A DNA stretch of 64,000 bases from Pseudomonas sp. G.S.17 (GTDB taxonomy: Bacteria; Pseudomonadota; Gammaproteobacteria; Pseudomonadales; Pseudomonadaceae). How positions within the stretch are numbered: the first letter of the stretch is position 1; each line of letters begins with the position of its first letter. The translations under genes were made by a program, and so were the position numbers. Location of the stretch: positions 4,461,501-4,525,500 of the forward strand of contig NZ_CP151076.1 of NCBI RefSeq assembly GCF_038096165.1, read 5' to 3'. The notes beneath the pieces were generated by a model that did no database searches, was not told the origin of the DNA, and saw only the letters and a list, made by a program, of their open reading frames with translations. Of this stretch, positions 27,219-35,347 are shown one piece after another.

Positions 27219-28991
27219 ATGTGCGGATTAGCAGGTGAATTACGTTTTGATCATCAACCGGCGGATCTAGCCGCAGTTGAACGAATTACCCATGAGCTGG
27301 CGCCTCGCGGCCCGGATGCGTGGGGATTTCATAGCCAGGGGCCGGTTGCTCTTGGTCATCGTCGATTGAAAATCATGGATTTGTCGGACGGCTCGGCGCA
27401 GCCGATGATCGACAGCCATCTGGGCTTGTCCCTGGCCTTCAACGGCGCCATCTACAACTTCCCGGAATTGCGGACCGAGCTGGAAGGCCTGGGTTATCAG
27501 TTCCATTCCGGCGGCGACACTGAAGTGCTGCTCAAGGGTTATCACGCCTGGGGCGTGGACATGCTGCCCAAGCTCAACGGCATGTTCGCCTTCGCCATCT
27601 GGGAACGCGACAAGCAAGAGCTGTTCATCGCTCGCGACCGACTGGGCGTCAAGCCGCTGTACCTGTCGCGCACCGACAAACGCCTGCGTTTTGCCTCGAC
27701 GCTGCCCGCGCTGCTCAAAGGCGGCGACATCAGCGGTCTGCTCGACCCAATCGCGCTCAATCACTACTTGAACTTCCATGCCGTTGTGCCTGCGCCGCGT
27801 ACGCTGCTGGCCGGTGTTGAAAAACTGCCGCCCGCCAGCTGGATGCGCATCGACGCAACGGGCAAGACCGAGCAGAAAGTCTGGTGGCGCCTGCCTTACG
27901 GCCCCCATGCCGACGAAACCAACCTGACATTGGAAGACTGGCGCGACCGGGTTCTGGACAGCACTCGCGAAGCCGTGGCGATCCGTCAACGGGCGGCGGT
28001 GGATGTCGGCGTGCTGCTTTCCGGCGGCGTCGATTCGAGCATGCTGGTCGGCCTGCTGCGCGAAGTGGGTGTCGAAGACCTGTCGACTTTCTCCATCGGT
28101 TTTCAGGATGCAGGCGGCGAACGTGGCGACGAGTTCCAGTATTCGGACCTGATCGCCAAGCATTACGGCACCAACCATCATCAATTGCGGATTCAGGAAA
28201 GCGAGATCATCGAGCAACTGCCTGCGGCGTTCCGCGCCATGAGCGAGCCGATGGTCAGCCACGACTGCATCGCGTTTTATCTGTTATCGCGGGAAGTCGC
28301 CAAGCATTGCAAAGTGGTGCAGAGCGGCCAGGGTGCTGATGAGTTGTTCGCCGGTTATCACTGGTACCCACAGGTGGACGGCGCCAGCGACCCGGTTGCC
28401 GCCTACCGCGATGCGTTCGTCGACCGCAGTTATGACGAGTACAAGGCCACCGTGCAGCCAAAATGGCTGACTGCCAATGACGCCGCCGGTGATTTCGTGC
28501 GCGAACATTTCGCCCAGCCCGGCGCCGATGCAGCGGTGGACAAAGCCTTGCGTCTGGACAGTACGGTGATGCTGGTCGACGACCCGGTCAAACGGGTCGA
28601 CAACATGACTATGGCCTGGGGCCTGGAAGCGCGCACGCCGTTTCTGGATTACCGCCTGGTCGAACTGTCGGCGCGCATTCCCGGCAAGTTCAAGCTGCCG
28701 GACGGTGGCAAGCAAGTCTTGAAAGAAGCCGCACGCATGGTCATCCCTTCCGAGGTCATCGACCGCAAGAAGGGTTATTTCCCGGTGCCGGGCCTCAAGC
28801 ATTTGCAAGGCAACACCCTGGATTGGGTGCGCGAGCTGCTGCTCGATCCAAGCCAGGATCGCGGTCTGTTCAACCCGACCATGATCGATAAATTGCTGAC
28901 CGACCCCCAAGGCCAATTGACCCCGCTGCGCGGCTCGAAACTCTGGCAGTTGGCGGCGCTGAACCTGTGGCTCAGCGAACAAGGACTTTGA
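27219..28991 (+). CDS. N-acetylglutaminylglutamine amidotransferase (asparagine-synthetase-like)
   Basis: A 590-aa class II amidotransferase. Met is followed by the catalytic Cys2 (MCGLAGELRF), and the synthetase half has the PP-loop LLSGGVDSSML near residue 265. In this family the enzyme amidates N-acetylglutaminylglutamine to the dipeptide osmolyte NAGGN. The assignment over plain asparagine synthetase rests on the two following genes, which are the NAGGN synthetase and its M42 peptidase partner (PA3459-PA3461 order in PAO1, as recalled). First gene of the operon; AAGGA precedes the ATG. Osmotic induction is expected from the pathway, not seen in sequence. Confidence 0.92.
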   Translation: MCGLAGELRFDHQPADLAAVERITHELAPRGPDAWGFHSQGPVALGHRRLKIMDLSDGSAQPMIDSHLGLSLAFNGAIYNFPELRTELEGLGYQFHSGGDTEVLLKGYHAWGVDMLPKLNGMFAFAIWERDKQELFIARDRLGVKPLYLSRTDKRLRFASTLPALLKGGDISGLLDPIALNHYLNFHAVVPAPRTLLAGVEKLPPASWMRIDATGKTEQKVWWRLPYGPHADETNLTLEDWRDRVLDSTREAVAIRQRAAVDVGVLLSGGVDSSMLVGLLREVGVEDLSTFSIGFQDAGGERGDEFQYSDLIAKHYGTNHHQLRIQESEIIEQLPAAFRAMSEPMVSHDCIAFYLLSREVAKHCKVVQSGQGADELFAGYHWYPQVDGASDPVAAYRDAFVDRSYDEYKATVQPKWLTANDAAGDFVREHFAQPGADAAVDKALRLDSTVMLVDDPVKRVDNMTMAWGLEARTPFLDYRLVELSARIPGKFKLPDGGKQVLKEAARMVIPSEVIDRKKGYFPVPGLKHLQGNTLDWVRELLLDPSQDRGLFNPTMIDKLLTDPQGQLTPLRGSKLWQLAALNLWLSEQGL

Positions 28992-28995
28992 TCTG

Positions 28996-30744
28996 ATGAA
29001 ACAGAATTCGACGGCTTACAGCCAACGCCTGTTGCGCGGCCAATCGCCCTCGTATGAACGTCTGCAAGCCCGCCTTGCCGAAGATGGCAGCCCAATCGAT
29101 GCGCAACCGCTGGCGCTGCATTGCGGCTGGGGTCGACTGTTGATTGGGCACACCTATCCGGACCCGGCGAGCCTGGCCAACGAGCTGCTCAATGAAAAAC
29201 CCGGCGAGCGCGACATCGCGCTGTACGTCGCCGCGCCGCAACAAGTGCTGGCGCAGTCGCCGCAACAGTTGTTCCTCGACCCGTCCGACACGTTGCGCCT
29301 GTGGTTCAGCGATTATCGGCCGGCGCAGCGGGTGTATCGCGGGTTTCGCATCCGTCGGGCACAGAACAGCAACGATTGGCAGGCGATCAATAATCTGTAT
29401 CTGGCGCGCGGCATGTTGCCGATTGACCCTGAATTGCTGACCCCGCGTCACCAGGGCGGGCCGGTGTACTGGATCGCTGAAGACGAAAGCAGCAACGCGG
29501 TGATCGGCAGCGTCATGGGCCTGAATCATCAAAAGGCCTTCAATGATCCCGAAAAAGGCAGCAGCTTGTGGTGCCTGGCCGTTGATCCGCAGTGCACGCG
29601 GCCCGGTGTCGGCGAAGTGCTGGTGCGGCATCTGATCGAGCATTTCATGAGTCGTGGCCTGAGTTATCTCGACCTGTCGGTGCTGCATGACAACGAACAG
29701 GCCAAGGCGCTTTACGCCAAGCTGGGTTTTCGCAACCTGCCGACCTTTGCCATCAAGCGCAAGAATGGCATCAACGAATCGCTGTTCCTCGGCCCCGGTC
29801 CGCTGGGGGATTTCAATCCCTATGCGCGGATCATCGTCGAAGAAGCGCACCGACGCGGGATTGAAGTTCAGGTCGACGACGCTGAAGCCGGCCTGTTCAC
29901 CCTGGCCTACGGCGGCCGACGGATTCGTTGCCGGGAATCCCTCAGCGACCTGACCAGCGCCGTGAGCATGACCCTTTGCCAGGACAAGAGCATGACCCAT
30001 CGGGCGCTGAAAGCTGCCGGGCTCAACCTGCCCGCCCAGCAACGCGCGGGTGAAACCGAAGCGAATCTGGCGTTTCTCGAAGAACACCGGCAGATCGTCG
30101 TCAAGCCGCTGGACGGTGAGCAAGGCCAGGGCGTCGCGGTCAATTTGCGCACCCCGGAAGAAATGCAGGATGCCATCGAACGTGCCCGCCAGTTCGACTC
30201 GCGGGTGATTCTGGAAAGCTTCCACGAAGGCCTCGATCTGCGCATCGTGGTGATTGGTTTCGAAGTGGTGGCGGCAGCGATTCGGCGTCCGGCAGAAGTG
30301 GTCGGCGATGGTCGGCACACGATTGGCCAGTTGATTGAGGCGCAAAGTCGCCGTCGCTCAGCGGCTACTGGCGGCGAAAGCAAGATTCCACTGGATGAAG
30401 AAACCCAACGCACTGTGCGCGACGCAGGTTTCGACTACGACAACATCCTGCCCATGGACCAGCGCCTGGCCGTGCGCCGCACGGCCAATTTGCACACCGG
30501 CGGCTGCCTGGAAGATGTCACCGGCATCCTCCATCCAGTGCTCAGTGACGCGGCGATTCGTGCCGCGCGGGCGCTGGACATTCCGGTGGTCGGCCTGGAC
30601 CTGATGGTCCCGGCTGCCGATCAACCCGAATACGTATTCATCGAAGCCAACGAACGTGTTGGTCTGGCCAACCATGAACCGCAACCGACGGCAGAACGCT
30701 TCGTCGATCTGCTGTTCCCGCACAGTTTGCCTGTGCATTCGTAA
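28996..30744 (+). CDS. ngg: N-acetylglutaminylglutamine synthetase (GNAT plus ATP-grasp)
   Basis: A 582-aa fusion. The N-terminal half contains an acetyltransferase domain (AVDPQCTRPGVGEVLVRHL and ALYAKLGF around 195-245); the C-terminal half is an ATP-grasp ligase (VVKPLDGEQGQGVAVNL; EANERVGLANHEPQPT). It would acetylate glutamine and ligate a second glutamine, giving the precursor amidated by the upstream enzyme. It starts four bases after the upstream stop. Confidence 0.92.
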   Translation: MKQNSTAYSQRLLRGQSPSYERLQARLAEDGSPIDAQPLALHCGWGRLLIGHTYPDPASLANELLNEKPGERDIALYVAAPQQVLAQSPQQLFLDPSDTLRLWFSDYRPAQRVYRGFRIRRAQNSNDWQAINNLYLARGMLPIDPELLTPRHQGGPVYWIAEDESSNAVIGSVMGLNHQKAFNDPEKGSSLWCLAVDPQCTRPGVGEVLVRHLIEHFMSRGLSYLDLSVLHDNEQAKALYAKLGFRNLPTFAIKRKNGINESLFLGPGPLGDFNPYARIIVEEAHRRGIEVQVDDAEAGLFTLAYGGRRIRCRESLSDLTSAVSMTLCQDKSMTHRALKAAGLNLPAQQRAGETEANLAFLEEHRQIVVKPLDGEQGQGVAVNLRTPEEMQDAIERARQFDSRVILESFHEGLDLRIVVIGFEVVAAAIRRPAEVVGDGRHTIGQLIEAQSRRRSAATGGESKIPLDEETQRTVRDAGFDYDNILPMDQRLAVRRTANLHTGGCLEDVTGILHPVLSDAAIRAARALDIPVVGLDLMVPAADQPEYVFIEANERVGLANHEPQPTAERFVDLLFPHSLPVHS

Positions 30745-30746
30745 CC

Positions 30747-30837
30747 TGTAGGACCGGATTTATCCGGGAGTGTGTTGTGTCACGCATCCATGATGCCTGG
30801 CTGACCCTCCCTCCTCGCGGATAAATCCGCTCCTACG
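30747..30837. repeat. REPIN (GGACCGGATTTATCCGGG class)
   Basis: Inverted pair TGTAGGACCGGATTTATCC ... GGATAAATCCGCTCCTAC within the NAGGN operon, between the synthetase and peptidase genes. An intra-operonic REPIN can stabilise the upstream mRNA or lower downstream expression. Confidence 0.85.
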
Positions 30838-30868
30838 AATACGGCCCCCGCATTTCAGGAGTACCCCA

Positions 30869-32071
30869 ATGACCGCTGCAAGAAAAATTCCCGAACCGGA
30901 TCTGAATTACCTGCAGAAAGTCCTGTTGGAAATGCTCGCGATTCCAAGCCCCACCGGCTTTACCGACACCATCGTGCGCTACGTCGCCGAGCGTCTTGAA
31001 GAACTGGGCATCCCGTTCGAACTGACCCGGCGCGGGACTATTCGCGCCACCTTGAAGGGCAAGCAAAACAGCCCGGACCGCGCGGTTTCTGCGCATCTGG
31101 ACACCATCGGCGCCGCCGTGCGCGAAGTGAAAGACAACGGACGCTTGTCGCTGGCACCGATTGGCTGCTGGTCGAGCCGCTTTGCCGAAGGCAGTCGGGT
31201 CAGCGTGTTCACCGACAACGGCGTGATCCGTGGCAGCGTGCTGCCGCTGATGGCGTCCGGGCATGCATTTAACACTGCGGTCGACGAGATGCCGATCAGC
31301 TGGGATCACGTCGAACTGCGCCTCGACGCCTACGCCACGACCAAAGCCGATTGCGAATCCCTGGGGATCGGCATTGGCGACTTCGTGGCCTTTGATCCGC
31401 TGCCGGAATTCACCGAGAGCGGGCATATCAGCGCGCGCCATCTGGACGACAAGGCAGGCGTGGCAGCATTGCTCGCAGCGCTCAAAGCCATCGTCGACAG
31501 CGGCGCCGAACCGCTGATCGATTGCCACCCGCTGTTCACCATCACCGAAGAAACCGGCACCGGCGCGGCGGGCGTATTGCCGTGGGATGTCAGCGAGTTC
31601 GTCGGCATTGATATCGCGCCGGTTGCGCCGGGCCAGCATTCCAGCGAGCACGCAGTCAGTGTTGCGATGCAGGATTCGGGCGGGCCTTACGATTACCATC
31701 TGTCCCGGCACTTGTTGCGCCTGGGGGCTGAAAACGAACTGCCGGTGCGCCGCGACATGTTTCGCTATTACTTCAGCGATGCCCATTCGGCGGTTACCGC
31801 CGGGCATGACATCCGCACCGCCCTGCTCGCCTTTGGTTGCGACGCAACCCACGGCTACGAGCGCACGCACATCGACAGCCTCGCCGGCCTGAGCCGTTTG
31901 CTGGGCGCCTACATGCTCAGCCCGCCAGTCTTCGCCAGCGACGCAAAACCGGCCACCGCTTCCCTTGAGAAATTCAGCCATCAGATTGAACACGACGCAC
32001 AGATGGAGTCCGACACCCGCGTGCCAGCGGTGGACAGTCTGATTGGGCAAAACCGGGAAGAGGTCGAGTAG
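30869..32071 (+). CDS. Osmoprotectant NAGGN system M42-family peptidase
   Basis: A 400-aa metallopeptidase. The metal-binding and catalytic stretches are AVSAHLDTIG, HLDDKAGVAALLAAL, TITEETGTGAAG, DIAPV and DAHSA, as in M42/M20 clan enzymes. The family member always found with NAGGN synthesis genes is thought to turn over the dipeptide osmolyte; this is by association. AGGAG lies 9 bases before the ATG. Third gene of the operon, separated from the synthetase by the REPIN. Confidence 0.9.
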   Translation: MTAARKIPEPDLNYLQKVLLEMLAIPSPTGFTDTIVRYVAERLEELGIPFELTRRGTIRATLKGKQNSPDRAVSAHLDTIGAAVREVKDNGRLSLAPIGCWSSRFAEGSRVSVFTDNGVIRGSVLPLMASGHAFNTAVDEMPISWDHVELRLDAYATTKADCESLGIGIGDFVAFDPLPEFTESGHISARHLDDKAGVAALLAALKAIVDSGAEPLIDCHPLFTITEETGTGAAGVLPWDVSEFVGIDIAPVAPGQHSSEHAVSVAMQDSGGPYDYHLSRHLLRLGAENELPVRRDMFRYYFSDAHSAVTAGHDIRTALLAFGCDATHGYERTHIDSLAGLSRLLGAYMLSPPVFASDAKPATASLEKFSHQIEHDAQMESDTRVPAVDSLIGQNREEVE

Positions 32072-32080
32072 TCCACTGCC

Positions 32081-32145
32081 TCTTCGCGAGCAAGCTCGCC
32101 CACAGGTGCACGATTTGTGGGAGCAAGCTTGCTTGCGAAGGCGAC
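32081..32145. repeat. Compact REP doublet
   Basis: TTCGCGAGCAAGCTCGCCCACAG followed closely by TTTGTGGGAGCAAGCTTGCTTGCGAAGG, an inverted pair downstream of the NAGGN peptidase. A short (GCA)n tract at about 32174-32192 follows it. Confidence 0.8.
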
Positions 32146-32256
32146 ACTCATCCGGAGAAGATTCCCCGTCGCGCAGCAGCAGCAGCAGCACCGGTCGCCG
32201 CTCGCTCCAACAAGCCCCGTGCACTATCATCGCCGGGAATTGATCCGAGAACTCTC

Positions 32257-32484
32257 ATGCTGATCCCCTACGACCAACTCGAAGCCGACACCCTCACCCG
32301 CCTGATCGAAGATTTCGTCACCCGCGAAGGTACCGACAACGGCGATGACACGCCTCTGGAAACCCGCGTATTGCGCGTGCGGCATGCGCTGAGCAAAGGC
32401 CAGGCGGTGATTTTCTTTGATCTGGAAAGCCATCAGTGCCAGCTGATGCTCAAGCATGAAGTGCCCAAGGAATTCTTCGACTGA
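32257..32484 (+). CDS. yheU: YheU family protein
   Basis: A 75-aa soluble protein starting MLIPYDQLEADTLTRLIEDFV, the signature of the YheU (UPF0270) family. Function unknown. A homologue lies close to the NAGGN operon in PAO1 as I recall it. It converges on the csrA-like gene, whose stop is 13 bases away. Confidence 0.9.
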   Translation: MLIPYDQLEADTLTRLIEDFVTREGTDNGDDTPLETRVLRVRHALSKGQAVIFFDLESHQCQLMLKHEVPKEFFD

Positions 32485-32496
32485 AGCGTCACTGTC

Positions 32497-32703
32497 TCAA
32501 GGCCGACGTTCTCCTGCTATTTCCCCGCGCGGCTGCGACAACCGCTGGGCAATGCGTCGGTACACCTCGGCCCGATGCACCTTGATGTGGCTGGGCGCAG
32601 TGATTCCAAACCGTACTTGATTGCCCTGGATGGCCAGGATTTGTACGGTGATGTCATCGCCAATAGAGAATGTTTCGCCAATTTCCCGCGTCAATATCAG
32701 CAT
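32497..32703 (-). CDS. csrA: CsrA/RsmA-family carbon storage regulator (paralogue)
   Basis: A 68-aa RNA-binding protein: [29 protein letters not shown] and the critical [10 protein letters not shown] with Arg44. It differs from canonical RsmA/RsmE sequences I know (extra basic tail ending [10 protein letters not shown]), so it is probably one of the additional CsrA paralogues of this genus. It binds ANGGA in mRNA leaders. Its own translation start has TAGGA right before the ATG, and a hairpin with AAGGA in the loop lies upstream (32787-32817), both suited to autoregulation. Confidence 0.9.
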   Translation of the reverse strand: MLILTREIGETFSIGDDITVQILAIQGNQVRFGITAPSHIKVHRAEVYRRIAQRLSQPRGEIAGERRP

Positions 32704-32786
32704 TTTCCTACTCTCTTATCGTTAAAGAGATTCAGATTGCATGGGCCTTTTCTGCCCATCAATGCGCAGACGGAAAATCAGTCATG

Positions 32787-32817
32787 TCCTGCAAGTCCTT
32801 CGGAAAAGCTTGCAGGA
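32787..32817 (-). promoter_or_regulatory. Leader hairpin upstream of csrA, candidate CsrA-binding element
   Basis: Perfect 9-base arms TCCTGCAAG / CTTGCAGGA. On the csrA-sense (minus) strand the loop presents GAAGGA, a CsrA-type GGA in a loop, and the 3' arm ends GCAGGACA. It could alternatively be a weak ynfA terminator, but no T-run follows. Confidence 0.35.
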
Positions 32818-32859
32818 AACATCCTACATTCAATAGAAAAACGCCGACAGGCCGCAGGA

Positions 32860-33192
32860 TTATGGGGCGGACCAGCGCGGACCAAACAGAATGATCGTCG
32901 CGCCGATGACACACAGCGCGGCACCGAGCCAATCGGTATTCAAGGGTCTGACCCGCTCGATGACACCCAGCCAGGCGATGGACGCAATGATGTAGATCCC
33001 GCCATACGCCGCATAGGCACGCCCGGCATAAGTCGCCTCCACTCGAGTGAGCAACAGCGCGAACAGCGTCAGGCTGATCAGCCCGGGAATAATCCAGAGC
33101 GCACTTTTACCCAGACGCAGCCACATCCAGAAGGCATAGCAGCCGGCTATTTCGAACAAGGCAGCAAGGAAAAACCACAGGTAGTTGAGCAA
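32860..33192 (-). CDS. ynfA: YnfA/UPF0060 family small membrane protein
   Basis: A 110-aa protein with four membrane helices: [37 protein letters not shown], then [21 protein letters not shown] and [16 protein letters not shown]. These are the UPF0060 family signatures; the fold resembles small multidrug resistance (EmrE-type) proteins, but no substrate is known. Good family length. Confidence 0.93.
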   Translation of the reverse strand: MLNYLWFFLAALFEIAGCYAFWMWLRLGKSALWIIPGLISLTLFALLLTRVEATYAGRAYAAYGGIYIIASIAWLGVIERVRPLNTDWLGAALCVIGATIILFGPRWSAP

Positions 33193-33278
33193 GGAGCGTT
33201 CTCTTCAAAAGTTGCCAGCGAATGGCGGCAACCCTATCAGAAAGCGTCGAGGGCTAGAAATCAGGATGCACAATCCGC

Positions 33279-33377
33279 CAGGAGGGGACTTGTCGCCGAA
33301 AATTCGGTCAGGCGACATTGAAGTCCGAATTATCCGTTTGCCCTGAAAGTCGTCTTCAGGGACAAGTCCCCTCCTAC
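33279..33377. repeat. REPIN, GGAGGGGACTTGTCCCC class
   Basis: CAGGAGGGGACTTGTCGCCG paired with GGGACAAGTCCCCTCCTA across about 60 bases; second copy of the class seen at 22591-22690. It lies between ynfA and the SDR gene and abuts the SDR stop. Confidence 0.85.
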
Positions 33378-34201
33378 AATGATTTCCCTGTTTGATGGCG
33401 ACGCATTTTCTCCGACATTGCCGCCATCTCGTCATACAGCAACTGCGGGTTCTTGCACTTGAGCTGCCAGGCCATGCGCCCTTGCTCATGGGGCAGGATC
33501 ATGAATTCGCCTTGGGCGACTTGCTCGAAGATGTAGTCGGCGATTTCACTGGCCGTGATCGGCGAACTCTCCAGCAACTTGCCGACCTGAGCTTTCATGG
33601 CTGGCGTCGGCCCCCGGAAAGAGTCCAGCAGGTTGGTCTGGAAAAACGACGGGCAGACCACATGCACGCCAATTTCCTGTTGGCGCAACTCAATCAACAG
33701 GCTCTCTGACAAGGCCACCACACCGGCCTTGGCGACGTTGTAGTTGCTCATCGCCGGGCCCTGCATCAAGGCCGCCATGGACGCAATGTTGATGATTTTC
33801 CCCTTGCTGACTTCGAGCAGCGGCAGGAACGCCTTGCAGCCCTTGACCACACCCATGAGGTTGATCGCGATTTGCCAGTCCCAGTCTTCCAGGGACAGCT
33901 CGCTGAAGAAGCCACCGGAAGCAACTCCCGCGTTATTGACGATGATGTCGATGCCGCCGAATTTTTCTTCACAAGCCTGGGCGAAAGCGGTCAGCTGGCT
34001 GTAGTCGCGGACATCGCAGCGCTGCACGAAACTCTCATCACATGCGTTACCGCCCGCCTCGCGGACAAGTTTGAGCGTCTCGTGCAGGCCTGCGTCGTTG
34101 ACATCGGACAGTGCCAGACGCCAGCCGTCACGGGCCCAGCGCAGCGCGATTTCGCGACCCAGGCCTGAACCGGCGCCAGTGATCATGATGCGATTTTGCA
34201 T
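33374..34201 (-). CDS. SDR-family oxidoreductase
   Basis: A 275-aa classical short-chain dehydrogenase: TGAGSGLG cofactor motif (8-15), NNAGVASGG, NIASMAALMQGPAMSNYNVAKAG with the catalytic Ser and Tyr-x-x-x-Lys. Substrate cannot be inferred. The open frame begins at 34261, but the ATG at 34201 is the usual start just before RIMITGAG. Last codons overlap the REPIN. The DUF2784 gene on the same strand is 105 bases upstream. Confidence 0.9.
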   Translation of the reverse strand: MQNRIMITGAGSGLGREIALRWARDGWRLALSDVNDAGLHETLKLVREAGGNACDESFVQRCDVRDYSQLTAFAQACEEKFGGIDIIVNNAGVASGGFFSELSLEDWDWQIAINLMGVVKGCKAFLPLLEVSKGKIINIASMAALMQGPAMSNYNVAKAGVVALSESLLIELRQQEIGVHVVCPSFFQTNLLDSFRGPTPAMKAQVGKLLESSPITASEIADYIFEQVAQGEFMILPHEQGRMAWQLKCKNPQLLYDEMAAMSEKMRRHQTGKSL

Positions 34202-34306
34202 AGGGGAACGCCTTGTCTTTGCGAAGAAGATAAGCCGCAGTGTAACCACTGCAAACGCCAATCCGACCCACCATCAAGGCGCTGAATGACTGAGGCAAAC
34301 CCAGGA

Positions 34307-34684
34307 TTACAAGGACTTGCGGCGCGACCATCGGCGACTGGCCAGCCAGCTGTACACCACCAGGTTGCAGAGCACGACAATGCCGCCCAACCACAGTTGG
34401 ATCTGCGGCGTCAGGCCTGCGGGATAGATCAGCGGGATCAGGTAATGCTCGATAAAACCGCCGTCGTAGCCCTCCGTGCCCGCCCGACTGCGCAAGGTGT
34501 TTTCCAGTGGGGTCAACGGGCAGTAGAAATGGAAAAACTCCACCACTGCACCCCACACCAACGCCGGAACATGCAGGATCACCAGCCAGCGCCAACGCAG
34601 CACCAGCAACCCGCCAAATAACACGAACAAAATGAACAACACATGCACCACGACGACGGCGTCGGCTGCCAGACGAAAAAACAT
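34307..34684 (-). CDS. DUF2784 family membrane protein
   Basis: A 125-aa protein with about four membrane segments (VVVVHVLFILFVLFGGLLVL, WLVILHVPALVWGAVVEFF, LWLGGIVVLCNLVVYSWLA). The pattern HVLFILFV...W...HVPALVWG...CPLTPLE is typical of DUF2784. Function unknown. Confidence 0.88.
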   Translation of the reverse strand: MFFRLAADAVVVVHVLFILFVLFGGLLVLRWRWLVILHVPALVWGAVVEFFHFYCPLTPLENTLRSRAGTEGYDGGFIEHYLIPLIYPAGLTPQIQLWLGGIVVLCNLVVYSWLASRRWSRRKSL

Positions 34685-34916
34685 GGGGTGATCCTGCTGT
34701 GGCGCGGTGCTAAAAGCGCGATCCTTAAAGGCCGGTCAAAGTTCAATAATCCACTGATAAATATAAATATATTATTATTTTCAGGCTTTCGTGAACCTGA
34801 CATGGACTTTTTCCGAAACACGATAGTCGGAGTAGTTAAGCAGCACAAACTTTACGCCGGTTTGGCAAAAGCTTGAACTGTTATAGCCACTCCACGAACA
34901 CCAGAAGGAACTCGTC

Positions 34917-35075
34917 ATGGGCATCGGCACAATTCTTATCATTATTCTGATATTGCTGTTGGTTGGCGGTCTGCCGGTATTCCCGCACTCCCGCAGCTGG
35001 GGTTACGGGCCGTCGGGCATCATCGGCACCATCCTGGTTATTCTGTTGATATTGGTATTGCTCGGAAGAATCTAA
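34917..35075 (+). CDS. DUF3309-type small hydrophobic protein (52 aa)
   Basis: A 52-aa protein, MGIGTILIIILILLLVGG followed by LPVFPHSRSWGYGPSG and a second hydrophobic stretch. This glycine-flanked two-helix pattern matches the DUF3309 family, often strongly expressed under stress in pseudomonads. A good AGAAGGAA lies 7 bases upstream and a strong terminator follows 17 bases after the stop, which supports a real gene. Confidence 0.85.
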   Translation: MGIGTILIIILILLLVGGLPVFPHSRSWGYGPSGIIGTILVILLILVLLGRI

Positions 35076-35091
35076 CTTCCCGGCTTCAGCC

Positions 35092-35122
35092 AAAAAACCC
35101 CGCCAATCCGGCGGGGTTTTTT
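35092..35122 (+). terminator. Terminator of the DUF3309 gene
   Basis: Stem CCCCGCC / GGCGGGG with a four-base loop flanked by A6 and T6; bidirectional in form, directly downstream of the 52-aa gene. Confidence 0.9.
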
Positions 35123-35171
35123 ATTGAATGGAATAAGGGTATGGATAGCTGCGCTTTCGCGCGGCAAAAAC

Positions 35172-35261
35172 GTGGGACCGGATTTATCCGGGAAGGCAAT
35201 ATTCCTGACGACAAAAGTGTCGTGTATGTTCCGGCCTCTTCCCGGATACATCCGGTCCCAC
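35172..35261. repeat. REPIN (GGACCGGATTTATCCGGG class)
   Basis: GTGGGACCGGATTTATCCGG paired with CCGGATACATCCGGTCCCAC over 90 bases, between two terminators of converging genes. Confidence 0.9.
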
Positions 35262-35288
35262 TGGATCCTCGCCAACATGCCTGCAAAC

Positions 35289-35318
35289 AAAAACGCCCCG
35301 AATCATTCGGGGCGTTTT
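35289..35318 (-). terminator. Terminator of actP
   Basis: Stem AAAACGCCCCGAA / TTCGGGGCGTTTT with a four-base loop (TCAT), 30 bases beyond the actP stop on the minus strand. Confidence 0.9.
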
Positions 35319-35347
35319 GTCTTGCGGGTTACTTCACATCAGACAGA

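Noticed and set aside
32174..32192. (GCA)n trinucleotide tract as a phase-variation switch
   Set aside because: It lies between genes, is short, and being a multiple of three would not shift a frame.
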